DNA of 12,650 bases from Chromatiales bacterium (GTDB lineage Bacteria > Pseudomonadota > Gammaproteobacteria > SZUA-140): contig JAITWN010000186.1 in NCBI GenBank assembly GCA_031285245.1, positions 1 through 12,650 on the forward strand. The letters run 5' to 3'. The translations under genes were made by a program, and so were the position numbers. Position 1 is the first letter of the stretch; each line of letters begins with the position of its first letter. The notes under the pieces were generated by a model. It ran no database searches. It had not been told where the DNA came from and was given only the letters and a program-made list of their open reading frames with translations. Below, piece by piece: positions 1-6,504 of this stretch.

Positions 1-2
1 CA

Positions 3-77
3 CCGCTCAGTATGGCGAGCATCAAAGGCCATAATGACGTTGCGATGTTGCTGCGACGTGCTGGCGCAACGGACTAA
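3..77 (+). CDS. C-terminal end of an ankyrin-repeat-like protein (5' partial)
   Basis: An open frame enters from the left edge and ends at a TAA at 75-77. Its last residues include IKGHNDVAMLLRRAGATD. This matches the second helix and turn of a typical ankyrin repeat (pattern GHxxVxxLLLxxGA), so the gene probably ends with an ankyrin repeat that mediates protein-protein contacts. Only 24 codons are visible, so total length, localisation and any other domains cannot be judged. The next gene starts about 48 bp downstream on the same strand. The ankyrin call rests on one partial repeat and is moderate at best. Confidence 0.5.
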   Translation, partial: PLSMASIKGHNDVAMLLRRAGATD

Positions 78-124
78 AGTGATCTTTGACTGGTGGGTAA
101 TTATGGCGCCCGGTAGATACGGCC

Positions 125-836
125 ATGACCACAACTAATAGCAAACACGCCGTATCGCCGCTGCACACCTGGGATCTCACGCCTAAGGAAGCCATTGCGC
201 TGCAAAAACAGCTTAGCGCAAAGGTTGAGACTGAAGATCGACTGGAAAAGATTCACTTGGTTGGCGGGCGTCGATGTCGGTTTTGAAGACGATGGTAAGG
301 TCACGCGCGCGGCGGTGGCGCTGCTGAAATTCCCGAGTCTCGATCCGGCAGGCAGCGTACTCGTGCGAGCGCCGACCTCGTTTCCCTATGTGCCGGGATT
401 ACTCTCCTTTCGCGAGCTGCCTGCGGTATTACAGGCGTTTGATCAGCTCGATACCTTGCCTGACCTCGTGCTTTGCGACGGCCAGGGCATTGCTCATCCG
501 CGCCGCATGGGCATTGCTTCGCATCTTGGTTTGTGGCTCGATGTGCCGACGATCGGTGTCGCCAAGAGCCGGTTGGTCGGTACGTATAGAGAGCCTCCCG
601 ACGAAAGAGGTGCGTGGCGGCCACTCATGGATCGCGGCGAACGCATCGGCTCGGTGCTGCGCACGCGAAGTGGTGTGAGTCCGCTTTATATTTCGCCGGG
701 GCATCGCGTCTCGCAGCAGAGCGCGATCGATTATGTGATGGCATGCCCCCGGCTTTATCGCCTACCGGAAACCACGCGCGCTGCACATCGCCTCTGGGCT
801 TTAAGCACGCGGGCGCGTGTTATTATCGCTAACTAA
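125..836 (+). pseudogene. nfi: Endonuclease V (deoxyinosine 3' endonuclease), interrupted by a 1-bp frameshift
   Basis: Endonuclease V cuts DNA at the second phosphodiester bond 3' of deoxyinosine to start repair of deaminated adenine. The family N-terminus (TWDLTPKEAIALQKQLSAKV, then EDRLEK) reads from ATG 125 but stops at TGA 284-286. The rest of the protein continues in another frame, from about 264 to TAA 834-836. Removing one G at 263/264 joins LEKIHLV to AGVDVGF and gives about 236 residues; E. coli Nfi has 223. The downstream frame keeps every active-site element: the Asp of GVDVGF, the PYVP wedge, the Glu of SFRE, the Asp of DGQG, HPRR, the Lys of GVAK and the His of SPGHRVS. An ATG at 195 could express this part as 213 residues with about 23 aberrant N-terminal residues. 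The break could be a real mutation or a sequencing error. The family call is very secure. Confidence 0.9.
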
Positions 837-870
837 TTCTGCCCTTACTGTTTTTGCTCCACTCACGCGC

Positions 871-1902
871 ATGAGCCTACGTTATCTCTCCCTTATCGGG
901 GCCACACTCGTTTTGGCTTTCGGCTTCTATCAAACCAGCAGCGGCGCGCCATCAAACGCTGCCCGCACTCAGGAAGTGAAAAAAGTCCATCACCCGCAAG
1001 ATGGCGCAGGCCCTAGCGGATGCATCGCTTGCCATACCGATGGCGCTGCGATGACGGCGTCGGTGGAGCAGTCATGCAAGGTTTGCCATGAGAAAGGCGC
1101 TCCTGCTGTTGTCGATGCTGCTGATAAAAACGCTCTGCCCGCAGCCAGCGGCGCGATGGGCATGGTCGGTGAGCAGTACAACGAAACATCGCGCTTCGGT
1201 TCCGCGCCCGGCGCGATGATTCGTATCCCCGCGGGTGAATTCACCGTGGGCACGAATGAGCGCTTTTCAGACGAAGGCCCGCAGCATAAAGTGCGCCTCG
1301 ATGATTTCTACATCGATCGCTTTGAAGTCACCAATTTGCAGTATCAAGCCTTCATCGAGCAGGCGCATCGACGCGCGCCCGCGCATTTCGTCGAGCGCAA
1401 AGCGCCAGCGGGCAAGGCCGATCATCCCGTGGTGCAGGTGTCGTGGTTTGATGCGCGTGATTATTGCGAGTGGGCTGGCAAGCGCTTGCCGACTGAGCAG
1501 GAGTGGGAAAAAGCCGCGCGCGGCACCGACGGCCGTACTTATCCTTGGGGTGAGAGCTTCGATGTCACCCGCGCCAATACGCCAGTGCGTTGGCAAGCGC
1601 TTGGCGTTAAGGGCGATACTGCGCCGGTTGGTGCGTTTCCAAGTGGCGCGAGTCCTTACGGCCTTGAAGACATGTCGGGCAATGTGTGGGAATGGACATC
1701 CTCCTGGTATCGCGCTTATCCGGGTAATCAGCACGAGTCAGAAAATTATGGCGAGATTTATAAGGTGCTCAAAGGCGGCTCATGGTGGGATTGTTCATTC
1801 TACAAATGCGGCATCTCAGCGCCGGTCTACAACCGCAGTTTTTTCAACGCGCGCGTGAAGAACGATACCTTCGGATTTCGCTGCGCGAAGGATGGCAAAT
1901 GA
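871..1902 (+). CDS. Exported dihaem (2x CxxCH) SUMF1/FGE-domain protein
   Basis: The 343-residue product starts with a hydrophobic export signal or anchor (residues 1-22), then a short haem-binding segment with CIACH at 51-55 and CKVCH at 69-73. An FGE-sulfatase (SUMF1) domain runs from MIRIPAGEF at 116 to GFRC near the end. Family marks include DRFEVTNLQY, QVSWFDARDYCEW, GKRLPTEQEWEKAARG, GNVWEWTSSW and LKGGSW. After GGS comes WWDCSFYKC, placing Cys308 and Cys313 in a Cx4C spacing like the catalytic pair of aerobic formylglycine-generating enzymes (CHRSYC in human), one residue later than usual. Haem attachment and the export signal imply a periplasmic protein. Its substrate is unknown and no sulfatase is visible nearby. 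I chose ATG 871 because it begins the signal sequence; an in-frame GTG at 817 would add 18 residues and overlap nfi. The stop overlaps the next start as ATGA. Confidence 0.82.
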   Translation: MSLRYLSLIGATLVLAFGFYQTSSGAPSNAARTQEVKKVHHPQDGAGPSGCIACHTDGAAMTASVEQSCKVCHEKGAPAVVDAADKNALPAASGAMGMVGEQYNETSRFGSAPGAMIRIPAGEFTVGTNERFSDEGPQHKVRLDDFYIDRFEVTNLQYQAFIEQAHRRAPAHFVERKAPAGKADHPVVQVSWFDARDYCEWAGKRLPTEQEWEKAARGTDGRTYPWGESFDVTRANTPVRWQALGVKGDTAPVGAFPSGASPYGLEDMSGNVWEWTSSWYRAYPGNQHESENYGEIYKVLKGGSWWDCSFYKCGISAPVYNRSFFNARVKNDTFGFRCAKDGK

Positions 1903-2891
1903 AACTCGAACGTCAAAGCAAAATATCGACGCGCCTGCATGGCGTGATATCGGCGTTTACGTTAGCCGCGATGTTTGCTGCGACCAATGCAATCGCAAAT
2001 TCACCGGCACCTGATCAGGCCAGCGAGATGGTGCGCATTCCCGCAGGAAAATTCCTCTTCGGCACCACGTCTGTGCCGAAAGACGTAAAAATGCAGGAAT
2101 TCGGCCTGCAAAAACCGCCTTATGCCGATGAGCAGCCGCAGCGCCGCATTCATCTGCCCGGGTACTACATCGATCGCCATGAAGTCACCAATCTCGAATA
2201 CAGCCGCTTCGTCATCGAGCGTGACTATTGGGTGCCTGAGAACTGGAAACAGAGCGGCTATCTGATGAGCAGTGAAGTGCTCAGCGCCGCCAACCTCCAA
2301 GACGATGAGCTGCGCACTATTGCGCGCGATGTTTTCGACATCTCTGGCGATCTCGACAAACTCGATCGTAATGCCGTGATCGATCTCATCGAAGCAAAAC
2401 GCCAGCAGCAGGACAATCTACCGGTTTCCACCGTGAGCTGGTCCGATGCCTCTAGCTATTGCGCCTGGGCCGGAAAGCGCCTGCCAACCGAACAGGAATG
2501 GGAAAAAGCCGCGCGTGGTCCGCAGGGCCTCGAATTCCCTTGGGGTAGCGCATGGTCGCCGGACAAGCTCAACGCCGGCGGCGGTGAAAAATCCGGCGTC
2601 ATGCCCGTTGGCACAATCGAAAGCGGAAAATCTTTCTACGGCGTTTACGACATGGCCGGCAACGTCATGGAGTGGGTATCGGATTGGTATCAACCTTATC
2701 CTGGCAGCACCTACACCTCCGCAGATTTCGGCGAGAAATACCGCGTCGTACGCGGCGGCGGCTGGGGCGGCCTCGGCCACTACGCCATCAGTCACTTCTA
2801 TCGCACCGCCTACCGTTTCTACCTGAAGCCCGAAGCGGAGTTTGATGATTTGGGGTTTCGGTGCGCGCGGGATAATGCCGAACCCGGGTGA
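1899..2891 (+). CDS. Exported SUMF1/FGE-like protein lacking the catalytic cysteine pair
   Basis: The 330-residue product has a Sec-type signal (positive N-terminus, hydrophobic 15-33, likely cleavage near ANA/AIA) and one FGE-sulfatase fold domain. Visible marks are EMVRIPAGKF at 43-52, DRHEVTNLEYSRF, STVSWSDASSYCAWAGKRLPTEQEWEKAARG, DMAGNVMEWVSDWY, VVRGGGW and GFRC. The GGGW segment continues GGLGHYAISHF with no cysteine, so formylglycine-generating chemistry is unlikely. The protein may be a structural or binding partner, or use another activity of the SUMF1/EgtB/PvdO superfamily. Relative to the first FGE protein it carries an extra, mostly helical and charged stretch at about 112-172. 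ATG 1899 overlaps the preceding TGA, which points to translational coupling and possibly a complex with the dihaem protein. The exact function is not known. Confidence 0.82.
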   Translation: MKLERQSKISTRLHGVISAFTLAAMFAATNAIANSPAPDQASEMVRIPAGKFLFGTTSVPKDVKMQEFGLQKPPYADEQPQRRIHLPGYYIDRHEVTNLEYSRFVIERDYWVPENWKQSGYLMSSEVLSAANLQDDELRTIARDVFDISGDLDKLDRNAVIDLIEAKRQQQDNLPVSTVSWSDASSYCAWAGKRLPTEQEWEKAARGPQGLEFPWGSAWSPDKLNAGGGEKSGVMPVGTIESGKSFYGVYDMAGNVMEWVSDWYQPYPGSTYTSADFGEKYRVVRGGGWGGLGHYAISHFYRTAYRFYLKPEAEFDDLGFRCARDNAEPG

Positions 2892-2920
2892 TGCGCCGCA
2901 CAGAGATATGAGAATCTGGC

Positions 2921-3389
2921 ATGCTAATCCTCTACACCACCGAAGACGGCAAAAGCCAGATCCAGCTCCGTGCCGAGCAGGAGACGGTCTGGTTGACTCA
3001 GCTGGAAATGGCCGAGTTGTTCAACGCTACCAAGCAGAATATTTCTCTGCATCTAAAAAATGTCTTTGAGGATGGAGAGTTAAGTGAGTTGGCAACTGTC
3101 AAGGAATCCTTGATAGTTCATAGGGAGGGAGCTGCGCACCAAGAGCCGCCAGCAAATCCGCATGGATTTCTGGAAAGAAAACGTGGCTCAGATTATTACT
3201 TCTAACGGTTTTCCCCTGCTAACACATGCAGGCTCTATCAGCCATGCCCACATGGAGCAAAGCATAACGGTGCGCTATACCGAGTTTGATCAGCAGCACC
3301 GGCGACAGGAGGCTTTTCAGGCTGATCAGTTTGGCGAAGCCGAACTCAAAGCGCTGGAGCAAAAGCTCAGTCGCCGCTCAAAATTCTGA
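2921..3389 (+). pseudogene. RhuM-family (virulence RhuM / DNA-binding) gene remnant with internal deletion
   Basis: The first ~65 codons from ATG 2921 match the RhuM N-terminus: LYTTEDGKSQIQLRAEQETV, then WLTQLEMAELFNATKQNIS and HLKNVFEDGEL, a putative helix-turn-helix region. The match ends near VKESLIVHREG at about 3125. From about 3129 the family C-terminus continues in a different frame: ELRTKSRQQIRMDFWKEN, LLTHAGSISH and so on, ending with a basic tail and TGA 3387-3389. Roughly 150 of the usual ~340 residues remain, so about 190 central residues are gone and the two ends are out of frame. RhuM proteins are often found in accessory regions beside restriction-modification genes; none survives here. 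The gene sits 29 bp after the SUMF1 pair, so it may still be transcribed but should not yield a working protein. Confidence 0.85.
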
Positions 3390-3444
3390 TGAATGAATCC
3401 GAACTGCTGTTTCCCCAGCGCCGACGCGTTGGGGTTCGCCACCA

Positions 3445-3792
3445 CTAATCCCGCGGCCGCTCCGGTGGATTGCCTTGAGGATGAAAAGCACCGGGAAATG
3501 ACGTGACGTTGGTGTCGCGATCGATGGCGCTGATGCGCGCGGTGCCTTGGCTTTCGACGGCGTCGATGCGCACGATGGCGTGCAGGGGGATGAAGCTGCG
3601 CTCTACGCCGCTGAATTCGGCTTTCAGTTTTTCTTCGACGGGGTCGACGACTACCGCTGATTTTTCGCCGAAGACGATTTCGCTGATTTCAACGAAGCCG
3701 TACAACTGACCTTGGCTGATGCTCTTGGCGTAGATCTCGTAGAGCTTGCCGGCATTGAGGAAGGCGATGCGGTAGACGGGCTTGGTTTTCAT
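3445..3792 (-). CDS. DUF1820 family protein
   Basis: The 115-residue product begins MKTKPVYRIAFLNAGKLYEI and continues with YGFVEISEIVFGEKSAVV, VDPVEEKLKAEFSGV, RSFIPLHAIVRIDAV and ESQGTARIS. This is the conserved core of DUF1820, a small soluble family that I know mainly from Gammaproteobacteria and that has no established function. No signal peptide or membrane segment is visible. The frame is open 33 codons further upstream, but family similarity begins only at ATG 3790-3792, so I chose that start. The C-terminal tail (about residues 95-115, Pro/Arg-rich) is not conserved. The gene is minus strand with its stop just beyond the RhuM remnant, and its 5' side faces the inverted-repeat region. 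Confidence 0.88.
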   Translation of the reverse strand: MKTKPVYRIAFLNAGKLYEIYAKSISQGQLYGFVEISEIVFGEKSAVVVDPVEEKLKAEFSGVERSFIPLHAIVRIDAVESQGTARISAIDRDTNVTSFPGAFHPQGNPPERPRD

Positions 3793-3887
3793 GGCGTCAT
3801 TGTAGCGGGGAAGCTCAGAGCAGCGGTATGGCGGAGAAGGCGTTTTTTCTCGAACACGCCACGAATCTCGTGGAGGCTGGAAGGTCA

Positions 3888-3967
3888 CCACTATTCACGA
3901 CCGTCGGCCGCCATGGACGGCGGCCCTCGAGCGGCCAGGATGGCGAAAAGCGGATCGTGAATAGTGG
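3888..3967. repeat. 80-bp MITE- or REP-like element with 13-bp terminal inverted repeats
   Basis: CCACTATTCACGA at 3888-3900 is perfectly inverted as TCGTGAATAGTGG at 3955-3967. Between them lies a palindrome with 7-bp arms, GGCCGCC (3906-3912) and GGCGGCC (3919-3925), around CATGG, followed by GAGCGGCCAGGATGGCGAA. Terminal inverted repeats plus an internal hairpin in non-coding DNA are the shape of a short dispersed palindromic element. Mobility and copy number cannot be seen from one window. Confidence 0.6.
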
Positions 3968-4035
3968 CGGCCTTTCGCCTCTCAGCACTAGTTGAGACTC
4001 AGCTTCCCAAATTCATGGCGGCCGACGGTCGTGAA
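3894..4035. repeat. Perfect 22-bp inverted repeat (arms 3894-3915 and 4014-4035)
   Basis: The arm at 3894-3915 starts TTCACGACCG and ends GGCCGCCATG. It is exactly inverted at 4014-4035, which starts CATGGCGGCC and ends CGGTCGTGAA. The spacer is 98 bp. The left arm overlaps the left end of the 80-bp element, so the right arm looks like a second, inverted partial copy of that element's left half. A long cruciform or RNA hairpin is possible. Confidence 0.75.
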
Positions 4036-4083
4036 AAGTCGCTGCCTGACGGCCTCCTCGAAATTTGTGAGTTCTGTTGGTAG

Positions 4084-4983
4084 TTAGCCCGCCTCACCGA
4101 GCAATCTCCCGATCATCCCCTCGGCCTGCGATAGATAACCTCCACCAAACAAGTTGAGGTGATTTAGCACGTGGTAAAGATTGTAGAGTTGGCGGCGTAG
4201 TTCGTAGCCGGGGGCTAGCGGCCAGGCTTCGCGATAGGCGCGATAAAAAGCGGGCGGAAAGCCGCCGAAGAGTTCGGTCATGGCGAGGTCGGTTTCGCGG
4301 TCGCCGTAATAGACGGCGGGATCGAAAATCACCGGTGCGCCGCTCGGTAGACTGCCGTAGTTTCCTGACCAGAGATCGCCATGCAGTAGTGATGCAGGTG
4401 GCGCGTGGCCGGCGAGGAGTTTGGGTAGCGCGTCGAGTAGACGTTTCCCTTGAGTTTGCAAACGGCGTCCATGGTCATTGCGATTTGCCAGCGCGAGCTG
4501 AAAGCCGAGGCGGCGTTCGTGCCAGAACTGTGTCCAATTCTTGAGTGGGCTATTTGGTTGCGGAGTGCTGCCGATGGCGTTGTCGATATCCCAGCCGTAT
4601 TCCTTGCGCGCGTAGCGGTGCATGGCGGCAAGGCCGCGCCCGAGCTGTTCGGCGCTTGTTGCACTCGCGCTGCGTAATTCCAGATATTCCAGCACCAGAA
4701 AGGCCACGTCCCCAGCGATGCCGTGACACACTGGCGTCGGCACGCGTAGGCTTTGGCTACGGCAGATTTCTTCGAGCCCCGCGGCTTCGGCGGCGAACAT
4801 TGCCGCACCATTGGCGTCATTGAGTTTCACGAACCAGCGTTCGCCACTCGCGCCATGCAGCATGTAAGCGTGATTGATGCTGCCGCCACCGACGGTTTCG
4901 TGATCGCGGATGCGCGGCGTCGTCCCGGTTGCGGCGGCGATCCTGCGTCCGATTTCTTCCCAGTGTTCTATCGGGTGAGCCAT
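4084..4983 (-). CDS. Fructosamine kinase family protein
   Basis: The 299-residue product belongs to the fructosamine/ketosamine-3-kinase family (PF03881, APH-like kinase fold). Members phosphorylate sugar-amine adducts on proteins or small molecules so that they break down, a cytoplasmic protein-repair role; the bacterial substrate is inferred only. Visible marks are the glycine-rich VGGGSINHAY at 31-40, the ATP lysine in FVKL (Lys53), the catalytic loop HGDLWSGN at 201-208, the metal-binding Asp in FDPAVYYGDRE at 220-230, and ETDLAMTELFGGFP. I chose ATG 4981-4983 because family similarity begins at MAHPIEHWEEIG and a GGATGGA sequence lies 7 nt upstream; the frame is open 27 codons further. 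Length is normal for the family. It diverges from the MetH activation-domain gene over a 95-bp gap. Confidence 0.9.
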   Translation of the reverse strand: MAHPIEHWEEIGRRIAAATGTTPRIRDHETVGGGSINHAYMLHGASGERWFVKLNDANGAAMFAAEAAGLEEICRSQSLRVPTPVCHGIAGDVAFLVLEYLELRSASATSAEQLGRGLAAMHRYARKEYGWDIDNAIGSTPQPNSPLKNWTQFWHERRLGFQLALANRNDHGRRLQTQGKRLLDALPKLLAGHAPPASLLHGDLWSGNYGSLPSGAPVIFDPAVYYGDRETDLAMTELFGGFPPAFYRAYREAWPLAPGYELRRQLYNLYHVLNHLNLFGGGYLSQAEGMIGRLLGEAG

Positions 4984-5078
4984 TCTGCAATCCATCCACG
5001 CTTCATGGCGTAGCTTTGCTGTGGGCATTGGTGCCAGCCCGCCTCGTTTCCTGCTCCCCGGCAAGTTATCATGTTCCG

Positions 5079-5969
5079 ATGACAGCGACGACGCAGCAGG
5101 ATGATGAAGAACAGGTGAGCAGCGAAGGCTACGGCCCGCTGGTGCATGATAACGCTGTGCCGACGCCGCCGTTCTGGGGCAGCAAATGCCTTGAACGCAT
5201 TCCTTTGCGCGCGGCGCTGCCGTATATCAACCGGCGCACGCTCTATCGGTTTCAGTGGGGCTTCAAGGCAGCGGGGCGCGGCGAAGCTGAATATCAGGCT
5301 TTTGCGCGCACCGAGATTGATCCCATCTTCAATCGCATCGTCGAGCGCGCCGAGCGCGAAGACATCATCCGTCCGCAGGCGGTATACGGTTATTTTCCCT
5401 GTCAGTCTGAAGGCAACGATCTCATCGTTTATCATCTGCCTTCCTCTGATCAGTCAGCTGGTGCATGGCGCGAGCGTTGTCGTTTTACTTTTCCACGTCA
5501 AGAAAAAGGCCGCGGACTTTGCATCGCGGATTTTTTCCGCTCTACCGCATCAGGTGAAATCGATGTCGTCGCTTTCCAGCTCGTCACCGTCGGGCAGCAT
5601 GCTTCTGATGTCGCGCGCGAGTTGTTCGCGGCGGATCACTATCAGGAATATCTCTATCTGCACGGCTTGAATGTCGAGACGACGGAAGGGCTCGCCGAAT
5701 TCGTGCATAAACGCATTCGCAGTGAACTCGGTTTCAGTCGCGAAGATGCGCGCGCGATGGCGGATATGCTGCGCCAAGGCTATCGCGGTTCGCGTTATTC
5801 CTTTGGATATCCTGCCTGCCCCAATCTCACTGATCAGGACAAGATTCTCGATCTGCTGGGTGCCGCGCGCATCGCTGTCACGCTGGGTGATGAAGATCAG
5901 CTCTGGCCGGAAGAAAGCACCAGCGCCATCGTTGTACATCATCCACAAGCCAAGTATTTCAGCGCCTGA
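5079..5969 (+). CDS. Free-standing cobalamin-dependent methionine synthase (MetH) activation-domain protein
   Basis: The 296-residue product corresponds to the C-terminal reactivation module of MetH (PF02965), which binds S-adenosylmethionine and re-methylates oxidised cob(II)alamin during methionine synthesis. It lacks the homocysteine, folate and B12-binding modules. Residues 26-62 contain VPTPPFWGSKCLERIPL and INRRTLYRFQWGFK, the linker-like start seen in separate activation proteins. These are followed by YGYFPCQSEGNDLIVY at 103-118, LHGLNVETTEGLAE at 194-207, and RGSRYSFGYPACPN at 236-249, which holds the family RxxxGYPACP motif. It ends with HHPQAKYFSA. ATG 5079 is the first plausible start. 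It probably works in trans with a separate MetH core encoded elsewhere. No cobalamin riboswitch is visible in the 95-bp upstream gap. Confidence 0.85.
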   Translation: MTATTQQDDEEQVSSEGYGPLVHDNAVPTPPFWGSKCLERIPLRAALPYINRRTLYRFQWGFKAAGRGEAEYQAFARTEIDPIFNRIVERAEREDIIRPQAVYGYFPCQSEGNDLIVYHLPSSDQSAGAWRERCRFTFPRQEKGRGLCIADFFRSTASGEIDVVAFQLVTVGQHASDVARELFAADHYQEYLYLHGLNVETTEGLAEFVHKRIRSELGFSREDARAMADMLRQGYRGSRYSFGYPACPNLTDQDKILDLLGAARIAVTLGDEDQLWPEESTSAIVVHHPQAKYFSA

Positions 5970-5981
5970 GGCGTCGCCATC

Positions 5982-6503
5982 GTGATCGAGCTGCTGCGAT
6001 GCTTTCTCGACATCTGTCTGCTGCGCAAAGCGCCACAGGATCTTCCCGCATCATCATTTCTGCTCGGGCTCGCCGCGGCGTTCTTCATCATCGTCGATGT
6101 ATCGATCGCGCTGCTCAGTTTGCCGCTTGGGCAAGCGCTCGCGCTGACGCTGGTCGATGCGGTGGTGCTTGCTGGATTGCTGTGGGTACTGCTCTGGATT
6201 CGCGAACTTCTACCACGTTACACGCAGACACTGACTGCGCTTTATGGCGCATGCATGGTGATGCAGATCGTCGCTGCGCCCGTGGTGCTATGGCAATGGA
6301 ACGCAGTGCCTGAAAGCATCGGGATGGCGCTTGCTTCGCTGCTCCTTTGGATCTGGCTGCTGTGGAATCTGTTCGTAATCGGTCATGTGATTCGTCATGC
6401 TGCGTCTACCGTGCTGCCGGTTGGCGTTGGTCTGGCGCTGCTTTATCTTTTTGTCACTTTCAGCATCACCCGCACTATTTTCTTTCCTGAGGCTACAGTC
6501 TGA
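5982..6503 (+). CDS. Five-helix integral membrane protein of unknown function
   Basis: The 173-residue product is strongly hydrophobic, with likely membrane helices at about 24-46, 50-72, 84-104, 115-135 and 143-163. It has short polar loops, a basic stretch near residue 79 (RELLPRY) and an RTIFFPEATV C-terminus. I recognise no catalytic motif; weak resemblance to Yip1-type membrane proteins is possible but not claimed. The likely start is GTG 5982, 12 bp after the MetH activation gene, because no in-frame ATG precedes the first helix and a TGAGG sequence lies just upstream. The stop is 1 bp before the mpl ATG, so the gene is probably co-transcribed and coupled with mpl. A role in the envelope or in peptide handling is inferred from context only. 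Confidence 0.75.
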   Translation: MIELLRCFLDICLLRKAPQDLPASSFLLGLAAAFFIIVDVSIALLSLPLGQALALTLVDAVVLAGLLWVLLWIRELLPRYTQTLTALYGACMVMQIVAAPVVLWQWNAVPESIGMALASLLLWIWLLWNLFVIGHVIRHAASTVLPVGVGLALLYLFVTFSITRTIFFPEATV

Positions 6504-6504
6504 C

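Larger units (their letters stand above)
3793..4083. other. Repeat-rich intergenic region between two minus-strand genes
   Basis: This 291-bp stretch separates the fructosamine-kinase-like gene from DUF1820. I see no convincing coding sequence. It contains a 6-bp-stem hairpin (CCACGA-ATC-TCGTGG, 3859-3873), a palindromic core (GGCCGCC/GGCGGCC, 3906-3925) and two longer inverted repeats listed separately. The DUF1820 promoter should lie here on the minus strand, but I could not assign clear -35/-10 boxes. None of the hairpins has a downstream U-run in a position typical of an intrinsic terminator. Confidence 0.6.

Noticed and set aside
1267..2795. Long minus-strand frames opposite the SUMF1 pair
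   Set aside because: These are antisense shadows of GC-rich coding sequence; the plus-strand frames carry full family motifs.
3389..3448. A 19-codon frame (MNESELLFPQRRRVGVRHH) starting on the RhuM remnant's stop
   Set aside because: It is too short to judge and has no recognisable family. It may be the truncated start of a lost downstream gene, but there is no support beyond the ATGA overlap.
3859..3873. CCACGA-ATC-TCGTGG hairpin as a terminator
   Set aside because: The nearby T-run precedes the hairpin on the plus strand and becomes an A-run after it on the minus strand, so it is wrong for termination in either direction.
4984..5078. A cobalamin riboswitch ahead of the MetH activation gene
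   Set aside because: The gap is only 95 bp, too short for the element, and I see no B12-box-like sequence.
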